Below, one piece after another: positions 1 through 8,733 of a stretch of DNA of 64,000 bases (position 1 is the stretch's first letter; each line of letters begins with the position of its first letter). The notes beneath the pieces are model-generated. The model made no database searches and was not told where the DNA came from. It worked only from the letters and a program-made list of their open reading frames with translations. The position numbers were made by a program, and so were the translations under genes. The stretch comes from Alteromonadaceae bacterium. GTDB taxonomy: Bacteria; Pseudomonadota; Gammaproteobacteria; Enterobacterales; Alteromonadaceae. The stretch lies in contig WKFJ01000014.1 in assembly GCA_014872785.1 (NCBI GenBank), positions 62,001-126,000 on the forward strand, read 5' to 3'.

Positions 1-943
1 AGTATTGCATTACGGCATCTTTTTGTTGTGCCCGAAACAGAATGAAATTTGCACCATCTGCGCCGACTGTCTCGTAGTTTCTGGCTTGTAATTGTTCACC
101 AAGCCACTGCTTCTCAGCATTGAGATAAGCTACCTGTTCTAACATCAGGTTTAAGCCGTCAGGACTCAGTGCTTGCTGCGCAATTTGTGCAACGGGCGCG
201 GAGACAGGGTAGGGGGCAATGACTTTTAACAATACCTTGATGATTTGTTCGGAGGCTAAAGCAAAACCACAACGAATACCGGCCAGTGCAAAGGCTTTTG
301 ACAAGGTGCGCAAAATGACTAAATTGTCGAAATTCTGCAATTCACTTTGCCAGCTTTCTTTGGGACTAAACTCTATGTAAGCCTCATCCATAACCACGAT
401 GGTTTTCCCTGCAAACAGCTCCAACACCTGTTTTACTTGCGCTTTGGGCAACAAGGTGCCAGTGGGGTTGTTGGGTGAACACAAGAACAATAATTTAGGC
501 AGATCCTTTGAATGTGCAATTTCAGTAAGCGCGTCAATGTCTAAAGTAAACTCTGATGTAAGCGGCACTTTATTCACAGCCACGTTAAAGGTGTTCGCAC
601 TTATCGCGTACATGCCGTAAGTAGGAGGGCAAATGACAATATTGTCTTGTCCTGGGTTGCAAAAGGCTCTAATCAACAACTCAATGCCCTCATCAGCACC
701 ACGACTGGCAAGCACTTGAGAAGGCTCAAGATTTGCGTAGCTGGCATACGCGCCAATCAACTCTGACGGTTGGCAGTCTGGATAACGGTTAAGTAATGAG
801 GTGTCTAGGCTAAAGTCATTCGCAAATGGTGATTCGTTGGCGTTTAACCAATAACGGCCACCAGAAAACAAGCGCCTGGCGGATTCATAAGGCGTAAGTT
901 CTTTGACGAAGTCGCAGGTTATGTCCTGTATAAAGTCAGTCAT
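1..943 (-). CDS. hisC: Histidinol-phosphate aminotransferase, C-terminus off the left edge
   Basis: PLP-dependent aminotransferase that converts imidazole acetol-phosphate to histidinol phosphate with glutamate. Reading the minus strand from the ATG at 943 gives about 314 uninterrupted residues with the fold-type I signatures: GGRYWLNANESP near the N-terminus, CSPNNPTGT in the middle and the cofactor-lysine motif TLSKAFALAG (Lys about 214). The reading frame leaves the window at base 1, so the end is missing. Its start overlaps the end of hisD by 8 bases, which indicates translational coupling in the his operon. Identity is secure from motifs and from position after hisG-hisD. Confidence 0.95.
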   Translation of the reverse strand, partial: MTDFIQDITCDFVKELTPYESARRLFSGGRYWLNANESPFANDFSLDTSLLNRYPDCQPSELIGAYASYANLEPSQVLASRGADEGIELLIRAFCNPGQDNIVICPPTYGMYAISANTFNVAVNKVPLTSEFTLDIDALTEIAHSKDLPKLLFLCSPNNPTGTLLPKAQVKQVLELFAGKTIVVMDEAYIEFSPKESWQSELQNFDNLVILRTLSKAFALAGIRCGFALASEQIIKVLLKVIAPYPVSAPVAQIAQQALSPDGLNLMLEQVAYLNAEKQWLGEQLQARNYETVGADGANFILFRAQQKDAVMQY

Positions 944-2234
944 CGCTGTTGTCCTTTAGACGAATTGCCACCGCATTTCTGTGCGCGTCGAGTCCTTCGG
1001 CGTCGGCCAAATCCATGATAGCGGTGCCAATGTCTTTTAAGCCTTCATAGCTCAGCTCTTGTACGGTGTATCTGCGATAGAAATCAGATAAACCTAAACT
1101 GGAATAATTACGTGCATAGCCATATGTCGGCAAAACGTGGTTGGTACCACTGGCGTAGTCGCCCGCTGACTCCGGTGACCAGGCTCCTAAGAAGATAGAA
1201 CCCGCATTTTTAATATCCGCTAAATATCGACGCGAGTTGTCAACTTGCACAATTAAGTGCTCAGGAGCGTACTGGTTACTGACCTGAATGGATTGTTCAA
1301 TTGATTGGGTTAATATGTAGCGGGCATTTTGCATGGCTTTTGCGGCAATATCCGAACGTGATAATTGCGCAAGTTGCAGCTCAACAGCTCGCTTGGTATC
1401 GGTAATAAGTTGCTCAGACTCGGAAACTAAGATGGCCTGCGAATCAACACCGTGTTCTGCTTGCGAAAGCAAGTCAGCCGCGACGAAACTAGCATTTGCA
1501 TTGGCATCAGCAATGACCAGTACTTCTGACGGGCCTGCCGGCATATCTATAGCGGGGCCGCCAGGTAATTGGCTCACTTGTTGTTTTGCCTCGGTGACAT
1601 ATGCATTGCCTGGTCCAAAGATTTTATCGACCTTAGCAATAGACTCAGTGCCTATTGCCATTGCCGCAATGGCCTGTGAACCACCGACTAAATATACTTC
1701 ATTGATATCACATTTAACTGCCGCGTATGCTATAGCTGGGTGGATTTCACCGTTTGAATTTGGCGGTGTACACAATACTCTTCTCGCACATTTAGCGACT
1801 TTAGCGGGGATCCCCACCATTAGCACTGTCGAGGGAAGTGGTGCAGTGCCGCCAGGAATGTATAAACCTACTGCCTCTATCGGGGTGTAGCGCAATTCAC
1901 AATTTACCCCTGGCGAGGTTTCAACGTAACGATCTGTTGGCTGTTGAGCGTCATGAAAGCCATAAATATTATCATATGCCTTATCAATTGCCCGCTTAAC
2001 CTTATCTTCGAGACTATCGGCTAACTCGTTTAACTTGGTACTATCCAGCGTCAACGATGCTAAGGTTACGCTATCGAATTTTTCCGTAAGTGCTAGCAAA
2101 GCAGTGTCGCCATTCTCCGCCACTTGGCTCAAAACCTCAGTGACTGCAGTGGTAACCGCTTGGCTATTTTCACTCACTGGACGTGAGAGCGCATCTCTTT
2201 GTTCATTTACTGATAAATCAGTCCAAACTCGCAC
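936..2234 (-). CDS. hisD: Histidinol dehydrogenase
   Basis: NAD-dependent zinc enzyme that catalyses the last two oxidation steps of histidine synthesis (histidinol to histidine). The 432-residue product has the usual length. The zinc and catalytic residues known for the family are visible: Gln258 and His261 in SQAEHG, Glu325-His326 in APEHL, Asp359 in SAGDYASGTNH and His418 near the C-terminus. It starts 3 bases downstream of the hisG stop and overlaps hisC, so it is the second structural gene of the operon. Expression should follow the upstream his attenuator. Confidence 0.97.
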   Translation of the reverse strand: MRVWTDLSVNEQRDALSRPVSENSQAVTTAVTEVLSQVAENGDTALLALTEKFDSVTLASLTLDSTKLNELADSLEDKVKRAIDKAYDNIYGFHDAQQPTDRYVETSPGVNCELRYTPIEAVGLYIPGGTAPLPSTVLMVGIPAKVAKCARRVLCTPPNSNGEIHPAIAYAAVKCDINEVYLVGGSQAIAAMAIGTESIAKVDKIFGPGNAYVTEAKQQVSQLPGGPAIDMPAGPSEVLVIADANANASFVAADLLSQAEHGVDSQAILVSESEQLITDTKRAVELQLAQLSRSDIAAKAMQNARYILTQSIEQSIQVSNQYAPEHLIVQVDNSRRYLADIKNAGSIFLGAWSPESAGDYASGTNHVLPTYGYARNYSSLGLSDFYRRYTVQELSYEGLKDIGTAIMDLADAEGLDAHRNAVAIRLKDNSDD

Positions 2235-2237
2235 GGT

Positions 2238-3143
2238 TTACTCCATCATTTTTTCAATTGGAAGCACTAAAATGGAGCTACAACCGAGACCTTTTAACTT
2301 CTCCATTGTCTCCCAAAATAAAGTTTCTGGGCTTACCACGTGAATTGCCACCATGTCGCTATCCGCGCCATTGGCCAGGGGTAACACGGTTGGGTTTTCA
2401 GAGCCTGGTAACAAGCCTTTGACTTCTTCGATACAGGATTTGGGAGCGTGCAACATGATGTATTTGCTTTCCTTTGCCTGCATTACGCCTTTTAGTCTTG
2501 GCATAAGCGTATCAATCAACGCTTGTTTGTTTGCTGGGAGGTCTGTCGCTCTTTGAATCAATACGGCTTTGGATCGGAAAATGACTTCTTCTTCTTTTAG
2601 GCCATTAGCTTCTAAAGTTGCACCGGTAGATACCAAGTCACATATCGCATCGGCAAGTCCGGCTCTTGGTGCGACTTCAACTGAGCCTGTTAGCATGACA
2701 CTTGAGGCATCAACATTATTTTCTTTAAAGAAGCGCTCTAGTAGATCTGGATAGGTGGTCGCAACCGACTTACCGCTGAGCGACTGTACTGAGTCATATC
2801 GGAACTCATTAGGTACCGCAATTGATAAACGGCAGCCACCATAATCAAGTTGTCTTAGTACCTTGTAATCACTGTTTTTGCCAGCAGCTTGGCGCTCCAG
2901 CATTTTTTCTTCTAGTTCGTTTTCGCCAATAAAGCCCAGGTCGACAACACCATCCATGACTAAACCTGGAATATCGTCATCCCTAACGCGCATTAAATCG
3001 ATAGGCATATTGGTGGAATGAGACATCAGTAAGCGATCCTGAATGGAAAGTTTCACGCCAATCGCCTTGAGTAAGTTGATACTTTTTTCACTCAGGCGGC
3101 CTGACTTTTGAATTGCGATACGTAATCTTGACGAATCAGTCAT
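2238..3143 (-). CDS. hisG: ATP phosphoribosyltransferase, long form
   Basis: First and feedback-regulated enzyme of histidine biosynthesis; condenses ATP with PRPP. The open frame extends upstream to 3254, but those codons run through the attenuator hairpin. The start taken is the ATG at 3143, preceded by AGGAAAA, giving 301 residues that begin [17 protein letters not shown]. This is the length of the hexameric long HisG with a C-terminal histidine-binding ACT-like domain, as in E. coli, so no separate HisZ is expected. First structural gene after the hisL leader. Confidence 0.96.
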   Translation of the reverse strand: MTDSSRLRIAIQKSGRLSEKSINLLKAIGVKLSIQDRLLMSHSTNMPIDLMRVRDDDIPGLVMDGVVDLGFIGENELEEKMLERQAAGKNSDYKVLRQLDYGGCRLSIAVPNEFRYDSVQSLSGKSVATTYPDLLERFFKENNVDASSVMLTGSVEVAPRAGLADAICDLVSTGATLEANGLKEEEVIFRSKAVLIQRATDLPANKQALIDTLMPRLKGVMQAKESKYIMLHAPKSCIEEVKGLLPGSENPTVLPLANGADSDMVAIHVVSPETLFWETMEKLKGLGCSSILVLPIEKMME

Positions 3144-3180
3144 TGTCTTTTTCCTACTAATTTTGATTATGCCTAAAACT

Positions 3181-3212
3181 AAAAAACCCCCGGAAGTCTC
3201 CTTCCGAGGGTT
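3181..3212 (-). terminator. his operon attenuator terminator
   Basis: On the minus strand an 11-bp stem (ACCCTCGGAAG with CTTCCGGGGGT, one G-U pair) has a short loop and is followed by six T, about 55 bases downstream of the hisL stop and 38 bases before hisG. A CCTTCC segment at 3229-3234 on the minus strand can pair with the GGAAGG of the terminator's 5' arm, which gives the alternative antiterminator expected of a his attenuator. Confidence 0.9.
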
Positions 3213-3266
3213 ATAGATTTTGCCGCCGGAAGGATAATACAAACCTTCCAGCACGAACCTGAAAGG

Positions 3267-3317
3267 TTATGCAGGATGATGGTGATGTACGTTTGCTTCC
3301 AGGATATATATGTTCAT
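3267..3317 (-). CDS. hisL: his operon leader peptide
   Basis: A 16-codon frame on the minus strand reads MNIYILEANVHHHHPA and then TAA. Four consecutive His codons just before the stop are the signature of a histidine leader peptide: ribosomes stall there when charged tRNA-His is scarce, which favours the antiterminator over the terminator at 3181-3212. The run is shorter than the seven His codons of E. coli. No strong Shine-Dalgarno is visible in front of the ATG. The AT-rich 250 bases further upstream, to 3565, presumably hold the promoter, but I could not place it with confidence. Confidence 0.9.
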   Translation of the reverse strand: MNIYILEANVHHHHPA

Positions 3318-3565
3318 TATCGACGTTTGTCTTTATTTTGTGGGTCACACCTTAACCAACTGAAAACTGAATTGCAATTACTGTTTTTGGAATAATAAAT
3401 TTTTTTGGGAATAAAAGGTAATAAAAAAATCGTAATGCGACTTGATTTGGCGCAATGTCTTCGTCGTCCAGAAAATGTAGGATTGATGAGTAGGCTTTAG
3501 AATCAATTACTTATGCCGATAAGGAAATAAGGTTGAACAAAAAGTGAACAGCTGAAGGGCGCGAT

Positions 3566-3838
3566 ATGTCGAGCGATTTGCTATTTTACATTTTACCACG
3601 TGAGGGCAAACTTCCGGTTGAGCCGGTGGATCATCGCGTGCAGAGTGTTGATAAAGATGCATTTCTCAGACAGTTGAACGATGAAGAAAAAGAGCTAAAC
3701 AACGAAGAAAAAGAGGCGCGGGAACAACAAAATAACAAAAAGCGTAAACGCAAAAAGCAAGACGAAGAAGATGATAATTCTCCTCATGGCATGTATACCG
3801 ACGAAGATGGCATAGAACACTTTGATGACTATGCCTAA
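3566..3838 (+). CDS. Small charged hypothetical protein
   Basis: A 90-residue frame not recognised as a named family. Residues 38-70 are almost entirely Glu, Lys, Arg, Gln, Asn and Asp and look like a charged helix or coiled coil; the tail is acidic and contains GMYTDEDGIEHFDDYA. There is no signal peptide or membrane segment, so a cytoplasmic location is inferred. It stands alone, divergent from the his operon, with AAGGGCG in front of the ATG. Codon use is ordinary, so it is probably a real lineage-specific gene. Confidence 0.65.
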   Translation: MSSDLLFYILPREGKLPVEPVDHRVQSVDKDAFLRQLNDEEKELNNEEKEAREQQNNKKRKRKKQDEEDDNSPHGMYTDEDGIEHFDDYA

Positions 3839-4101
3839 AGCGATCGATGTAGTCGCTCCTTAGCAAAATGCCAGTGCCACGCAAATGCGAAAATTTGGCC
3901 GCTAAAATAACTCAACGCGCACCAAGATATAACGCGATATTCAATTTAATTTGCTCAGATTTCGGCGCTTCTTTAAAACCTGTCTATACTACTTCACAAG
4001 TAACTAATTTATTTTGTTACAAGACCCCTAGTCGTTTTATAACTATTTGATTCCTAGCCAATTCGACCCGCTGGCGCAACCAAAGAATAACGAGCGTGTG
4101 A
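3839..4101. other. Intergenic stretch with no clear feature
   Basis: About 260 bases with only short frames that lack ribosome binding sites. A weak dyad, AGCGA with TCGCT, lies right after the hypothetical gene at 3838-3857 and could act as a weak terminator, but it has no T-run. Nothing else is supported. Confidence 0.4.
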
Positions 4102-4596
4102 ATGATACTCAGAGATGCCACAATTGATGATTTAGAAACACTCCAGTGGTGGGATGAGCAGGCGCATATCATCGCAGCAGGGCCTCCAACCTATAAGTGG
4201 GCACGTGAACTCAAGCGCAAACCCGAGTGGCGAGAGCAGTTAATTGCCGAACAGGAAGGTGAATCTATAGGGTTTGTACAAATACTCGATCCCTCGGGCG
4301 ATCCCAATCAATACTGGGGCAATAATGTCAGCCGAAAAATGCGGGCAATTCAAATTTGGATAGGCGAGTCCTACAACTTAAATCGCGGATATGGTTCGAC
4401 AATCATGAATATGGTGTTGGAGCGCTGTTTTGACGATGATATGGTAAATGAATTGGTTGTTGACCCGCTTTCAACCAACGCCAAGGCGCATCGTTTTTAT
4501 ACGCGCTTGGGCTTTAAATACATGGAAACCAAGAAGTTTGGCGAAGATCTTTGTTATGTAATGAAGTTAAAACGGGCGAGTTATTTTAATGAGTGA
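4102..4596 (+). CDS. GNAT-family N-acetyltransferase
   Basis: A 164-residue protein of the GCN5-related acetyltransferase fold, closest in appearance to the RimJ/AAC(6')-like group. The acetyl-CoA pyrophosphate loop is seen as NRGYGST (residues about 94-100), and the C-terminal FYTRLGFKYMETKKF is the typical last part of the domain. The N-terminal half has WWDEQAHI and PEWREQLIAEQEGESIGFVQI, like aminoglycoside 6'-acetyltransferases, but the substrate cannot be told from sequence and resistance is not implied. It sits just before a small Rossmann-like protein and an ABC1 kinase on the same strand. Confidence 0.85.
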   Translation: MILRDATIDDLETLQWWDEQAHIIAAGPPTYKWARELKRKPEWREQLIAEQEGESIGFVQILDPSGDPNQYWGNNVSRKMRAIQIWIGESYNLNRGYGSTIMNMVLERCFDDDMVNELVVDPLSTNAKAHRFYTRLGFKYMETKKFGEDLCYVMKLKRASYFNE

Positions 4597-4607
4597 TTTG
4601 GAATAGT

Positions 4608-4979
4608 ATGGCTAAAAACGTTTTATTAATCGGTCTGCAACCTGACGTCGTCGACTTTTCACAAGTACCAGGACTGACCGAAAGTAAACTTTTAGCTGGC
4701 CTTGATATGTCGGCACAGTTACTAAACAGCAAAGGGTTTAACGCTCAATGGTGTTTACTCGATTGTGGCGAAAACTCGGTAGCCGACGTCACTGAACGTT
4801 TGATGAATCGAAAAAACGAAGTGGTCGTTATTGGTGCTGGTATACGTATAGATCCCAAACATTTGATCTTATTTGAACAAATTATTAATAAGGTCGTCGA
4901 ACTGTCTCCACAAAGTAAAATTGCTTTTAATACGTTACCATTTGACGTGTTAGACGCCGTAGAGCGTTGGGGCAAATAA
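4608..4979 (+). CDS. Small conserved-looking protein with response-regulator-like pattern
   Basis: A 123-residue protein. An upstream in-frame GTG at 4593 overlaps the end of the acetyltransferase, but the ATG at 4608 has GGA at a proper distance and starts MAKNVLLIGL, so it is preferred. Alternating hydrophobic strands (NVLLIGL, NEVVVIGAGIRID, SKIAFNT) suggest a small alpha/beta Rossmann or flavodoxin-like fold. No catalytic or ligand motif is recognisable and the function is unknown. The start lies 11 bases after the acetyltransferase stop, so the two are likely co-transcribed. Confidence 0.7.
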   Translation: MAKNVLLIGLQPDVVDFSQVPGLTESKLLAGLDMSAQLLNSKGFNAQWCLLDCGENSVADVTERLMNRKNEVVVIGAGIRIDPKHLILFEQIINKVVELSPQSKIAFNTLPFDVLDAVERWGK

Positions 4980-5032
4980 TCTAGTCAGGCTCACAAGACT
5001 CGCAAGTGAGTCGGCAATACGAAGGTGAGCTT

Positions 5033-6343
5033 GTGTCTAAACAAAAAAGTCTTCCCACAGGACAGTTAAAACGTCTGAGTAAGTTCGGCGGTTTGGTCTC
5101 TAATGTGCTTGGGAATATGGCCATTGACGGGGTGAAAGAGCTGAGTAAGGGGCGTCTTCCGGCACTTAAAGACCTCATGTTAACCCCCCAAAATATTGCA
5201 AATTTAGCCGAGAGACTCGCTCAACTGCGCGGCGCAGCCATGAAAATGGGGCAAGTCTTGTCAATGGATGCAGGTGACTTACTGCCCCCAGAGTTGGCAG
5301 AAGTGTTGGCTATGCTCAGAGACAATGCATATGTGTTACCCGATGACCAATTAAATACGGCATTAACGGAGTATCTGGGAGAACATTGGGAGTCGTTATT
5401 TGCTACATTTGAGAAGACGCCATTTGCCGCTGCTTCCATCGGACAAGTACACAAGGCTATTTTACATTCAGGGGAAATTGTTGCAGTAAAACTGCAATAT
5501 CCTGGAGTCGCCAAATCAATCCACAGTGACGTCGACAATATGGGCGTCTTGATCAAGATGTCTGGTTTAGTGCCTGAGAATCTTGATATGACAAGGGTGT
5601 TGTTGGAAGTCAAAATGCAGCTGATAAGAGAATCAGATTATACGATTGAAGCGGCTTTTTTAAAACGATACCAAGAGTTACTACTTACAAGCGATGACTT
5701 TGTCATTCCGCGTATCTTTCCAGAATTGAGTAATAGCCATATTCTTACTATGTCGCTGGAAAGTGGTGAGTCTATCGATACGATAACAAGCCTGCCAGAA
5801 TGCGAAAGAAAAAAGGTGTGTGAATCGCTCGTTCACTTATTATTTCGAGAAATGTTTGAATTTCGTCTGATGCAAACCGATCCTAACTTCGCCAACTTTA
5901 TGTACGATGAGTCTCGACAAAAAATCGTGCTACTCGATTTTGGTGCTACTCGTGAAATTAGCGAGGACATAAGCGAGCAATACAAATTAGTCGCCAAAGC
6001 AATTTTGAACAATGATATGCAGCGTGTCGTTGAAATTGCCTCTGAGCTGGGATTTTTTATTCAAGACTTCCCTGCCTCATTTCGCAAACAAGTCGTCGAC
6101 ATCATGCAAATCGCGGCCGAGCCAATGCAGCATGACGGTGATTTTGATTTTGGTGCCACCAATGTCATTACAAAATTAAGGGAAGAGGCGATGCCTTTGC
6201 TGAGTCAACGCAAATACATGGGGACGCCACCAGGCGATGCGTTATTTATGCATCGTAAAATTGGCGGGGTATTTTTGTTAATGATGCGGGCAAAGGTAAA
6301 ACTCAATTTGCGCGCGATTTTAGAACACTACATACAAAATTAG
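5033..6343 (+). CDS. ABC1/AarF/UbiB-family atypical kinase
   Basis: Atypical protein-kinase-like protein of the ABC1/ADCK/UbiB family; members bind ATP and are linked to ubiquinone and lipid metabolism. The visible signatures are AMKMGQVLSMDAGDLLPPEL (the KxGQ motif, about residue 71), the Ala-rich loop PFAAASIGQVHKA, the VAVK lysine (about 153), QTDPNFANF and LLDFGATRE (the metal-binding pair). An upstream GTG at 5006 is possible, but the GTG at 5033 is preceded by GAAGGTGA and begins SKQKSLPTG like relatives, giving 436 residues. No C-terminal transmembrane pair is obvious, unlike UbiB itself, so it is a paralogue. Confidence 0.88.
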   Translation: MSKQKSLPTGQLKRLSKFGGLVSNVLGNMAIDGVKELSKGRLPALKDLMLTPQNIANLAERLAQLRGAAMKMGQVLSMDAGDLLPPELAEVLAMLRDNAYVLPDDQLNTALTEYLGEHWESLFATFEKTPFAAASIGQVHKAILHSGEIVAVKLQYPGVAKSIHSDVDNMGVLIKMSGLVPENLDMTRVLLEVKMQLIRESDYTIEAAFLKRYQELLLTSDDFVIPRIFPELSNSHILTMSLESGESIDTITSLPECERKKVCESLVHLLFREMFEFRLMQTDPNFANFMYDESRQKIVLLDFGATREISEDISEQYKLVAKAILNNDMQRVVEIASELGFFIQDFPASFRKQVVDIMQIAAEPMQHDGDFDFGATNVITKLREEAMPLLSQRKYMGTPPGDALFMHRKIGGVFLLMMRAKVKLNLRAILEHYIQN

Positions 6344-6507
6344 ATTTTATTATTAACGTTAACTTACCAACTGCTTGCTCAATAGTGACCTTTTATGTCA
6401 CCGAAGCAACGCTAATGATTGCGAGAGGTTCTCAGTAAGGGTAGTCAAATTCTGTCTTTTCACTTATTGTTATTCACATAACCTTGTCTCTGAAATCTTC
6501 CATGTAC

Positions 6508-6786
6508 ATGAAAAGTATTCTAATCAAACTGTTTTCACCCATATTAAATCAATTTGAAACCCAAGACGTGGCGCCAAATTACAAATCGTCTCACCGAATA
6601 GCCCTCAATGTTGTTGGATCCCTATTTCTGGTTCTATCAATAGGGGCTGGTTATGCGGCGAGATTCGGTGATGATTTAGGTTTTTTTATTCCTGTCGTCG
6701 TGTTTTTTTGTTTGGGGTTAGTCGCATTAGTGGTAGGTACTTTAGGCAGCAATGGCGCGGTGTGGAAAATCTGGGGAACCAAATAA
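6508..6786 (+). CDS. Small two-helix membrane protein
   Basis: A 92-residue product with two hydrophobic segments, IALNVVGSLFLVLSIGAGYA (about 32-51) and FFIPVVVFFCLGLVALVVGTLG (about 59-80), with a short polar turn between them. The C-terminus GAVWKIWGTK is probably cytoplasmic. It resembles small inner-membrane proteins of Alteromonadales of unknown role. An ATG two codons earlier (6502) is equally open; MKSILIKLFSPIL was chosen because it starts like relatives, but neither has a strong ribosome site. It stands alone between an ABC1 kinase and a DUF924 gene. Confidence 0.7.
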   Translation: MKSILIKLFSPILNQFETQDVAPNYKSSHRIALNVVGSLFLVLSIGAGYAARFGDDLGFFIPVVVFFCLGLVALVVGTLGSNGAVWKIWGTK

Positions 6787-6849
6787 TCCTCCGCTGACAT
6801 CGGCTTTTTTAGTGTTATTAGCGAATTAAAATTAAGTTAGAGATATCGA

Positions 6850-7386
6850 ATGATAGACGACGTACTTTCGTTTTGGTTTGAAGAATGTGAACAGGCGTTT
6901 TGGTGGCAAAAAGACGCTGACTTTGACCAATCCATTGCCGAGCGCTTTGGGTCGTTACATAAACAGGCCGCAAGCGGCGAGTTGTTCCGGTGGCGCCAGA
7001 GTCCAGACGGTTGTCTTGCTGAAATCATTGTATTGGATCAGTTTTCTCGCAACATTTATCGCGATGAACCTGAGGCATTTGCTTGCGACCCATTGGCACT
7101 CGCACTTGCCCAGAATGCGGTGGCAAGTGGCTTTGATCAACAGCTTAGTCAAATAAAAAGAAACTTTTTGTATTTACCTTACATGCACAGTGAATCGAAA
7201 TTAGTGCACGAAGAAGCGGTAAAGATCTACCAAGCGTCAGGTGATGCGTACACTTTAGAGTTTGAAATGAAACACAAGGCCATCATCGATCGTTTTGGTC
7301 GCTATCCACACCGCAATGCCATTTTAGGTCGTGAATCGACTGCTGCTGAAATTGCGTTTTTACAAACGCCAAACTCGAGTTTCTAA
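6850..7386 (+). CDS. DUF924 family protein
   Basis: A 178-residue all-helical protein of the DUF924 (TPR-like) family. The family hallmarks are seen in order: VLSFWF at the N-terminus, WWQKDADFDQSI, a GELFRWRQSPDGCLAEIIVLDQFSRNIYRD block (about residues 38-68), FLYLPYMHSES and, at the end, FGRYPHRNAILGRESTAAE. The biochemical role of the family is unknown. The gene ends 4 bases into the convergent solute-binding protein gene, so their stop codons overlap. Confidence 0.9.
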   Translation: MIDDVLSFWFEECEQAFWWQKDADFDQSIAERFGSLHKQAASGELFRWRQSPDGCLAEIIVLDQFSRNIYRDEPEAFACDPLALALAQNAVASGFDQQLSQIKRNFLYLPYMHSESKLVHEEAVKIYQASGDAYTLEFEMKHKAIIDRFGRYPHRNAILGRESTAAEIAFLQTPNSSF

Positions 7387-8600
7387 TTGTTAAAGCTGGC
7401 AAGCACCTCGGCAAAAGGGCTGATGTTTCGCTCTCGAATGGAGGTGATGAGACTTTGTGCTAGTAGTTCGGCAATATCGGGGTCAGCATCACGGTCGAAA
7501 TACTGAATTCGTTGTTGTACCGTTTTTAACTGTGTATTGATAATTTGCTTGCGGCTGCTGATGCTGGCGTCATCAAGTACTTGTAAATTCACCGGAAGCC
7601 AGCCCAAATCGAGCGCTAGATTTTTTTGTACACTTGGCCGAAGCAAATAACGCAAAAAATTGCTGATAAGTTTTTGTTTAGTGCTACTTTTAGGCACCAC
7701 AAACACTTCCATGGGCGTCATTTCTATGTCCATTTCCTTCATTTCTGGAAAGGGGAAAAAACCGATTTTACTGCTCCATTGAGGAGCGATAATACTTTCT
7801 GCGAATTGACCGGTTAGCGTCATCGCTGCTTGTTTTCGCATGATGGTTGGCAGTGTTTGTTGCCATGTCCAATCATAGGTTGGCGCCAGTAGGTAATCAT
7901 TTTCTAATAAGGGCTTCATGAGCGAAACCAAAGACTTCTGCTCTTCATTGGTTAATTTTTGACCGTTTGCAACTTTATTTCTCAGTTCGCGGCCTCCGAC
8001 AATTAGCGTAACGTAATCCATCCACGCCAACACGGGCCAGTTTTCATGTGTCGTCTGAATAAAGGGCATGATGTTTTGTTGTTTTAGGTGGACGCATAGA
8101 GAAATTAATTCTTCCCAGCTGCGGGGAGGGGACAAATCTAATTCCTGAAAAATTTCTATGTTGTAATAAATGCCCCAAGCATATTGAGAAAAAGGGATAG
8201 CGAGTAAATCGTTGTTAAAAGAAAGTTCGTTAATAATTCCTCTGGGGATGGCGCGGGAAATTTCTGACGTATCTAATATTGACGATACTGGTTGCAACCA
8301 ACCGTTTTTAACTAATCTTTTTAGCCGACTGCCTGCTTGCCAATAGAGCAAATCATAAGACCCGCTTTGTAACCATGAATCTAACTGCTTTTTGTAGCTT
8401 TCATCACTGTAAAAATCGACTTTTAATGTGATGTCTGGGTTGCTAAGTTCAAAACGGTTAAACCAGGTCGTATAAGCCGCTATTTGAGCATGATCAGCCG
8501 ATAACACGGCAATGGCGAGTTCATTGTTCTTGGCTATTGCTGAATTAGACGCAAAAGCCAACATAACAGCGTATAACAGGTTTGCTAGTTTGTTTAACAC
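7383..8600 (-). CDS. Periplasmic extracellular solute-binding protein (family 1 type)
   Basis: A 405-residue protein with a signal peptide (MLNKLANLLYAVMLAFASNSAIAK, cut around 23) followed by a mature part resembling sugar-type ABC binding proteins: VDFYSDESYKKQLDSWL, YDLLYWQAG, GIYYNIEIFQELDLSPPRSWEEL and LTGQFAESI. Such proteins normally deliver a carbohydrate to an ABC importer, but no permease or ATPase gene is adjacent. It may serve a distant transporter, or act as a sensor ligand protein for a two-component or cyclic-di-GMP system. The substrate cannot be assigned. Confidence 0.8.
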   Translation of the reverse strand: MLNKLANLLYAVMLAFASNSAIAKNNELAIAVLSADHAQIAAYTTWFNRFELSNPDITLKVDFYSDESYKKQLDSWLQSGSYDLLYWQAGSRLKRLVKNGWLQPVSSILDTSEISRAIPRGIINELSFNNDLLAIPFSQYAWGIYYNIEIFQELDLSPPRSWEELISLCVHLKQQNIMPFIQTTHENWPVLAWMDYVTLIVGGRELRNKVANGQKLTNEEQKSLVSLMKPLLENDYLLAPTYDWTWQQTLPTIMRKQAAMTLTGQFAESIIAPQWSSKIGFFPFPEMKEMDIEMTPMEVFVVPKSSTKQKLISNFLRYLLRPSVQKNLALDLGWLPVNLQVLDDASISSRKQIINTQLKTVQQRIQYFDRDADPDIAELLAQSLITSIRERNISPFAEVLASFNN

Positions 8601-8672
8601 GGAATGTTTAACTTGTACTACTTCTAAAATTATTATCCAGTTGAGTATAGTCCATACCGTAAGAATTGCTTA

Positions 8673-8696
8673 AGTGCCCCTTTTAAGGGGCATTTA
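8673..8696. terminator. Hairpin between MDR oxidoreductase and solute-binding protein genes
   Basis: AGTGCCCC and GGGGCATT flank a TTTTAA loop, giving a GC-rich 6-8 bp stem. It lies after the end of the minus-strand oxidoreductase gene and before the solute-binding protein gene. The T-rich side is on the plus strand, so it is not an ideal terminator in the minus direction; its role as a transcript end is inferred. Confidence 0.5.
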
Positions 8697-8733
8697 TTTC
8701 TTATTTTTTACTCAAGCAGTGTCTAGTCCACAA

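Noticed and set aside
1333..1890. 185-codon frame on the plus strand inside hisD
   Set aside because: It lies wholly antisense to hisD, whose product has all catalytic residues; the plus-strand protein is Ser/Ala/Thr-rich without any motif.
4102..4596. Aminoglycoside resistance gene
   Set aside because: The AAC(6')-like look of the N-terminal half is not enough; general GNAT proteins share it, and there are no mobile or resistance neighbours.
5221..5613. 130-codon antisense frame within the ABC1 kinase gene
   Set aside because: The coding evidence belongs to the plus-strand kinase; the antisense product has no family features or ribosome site.
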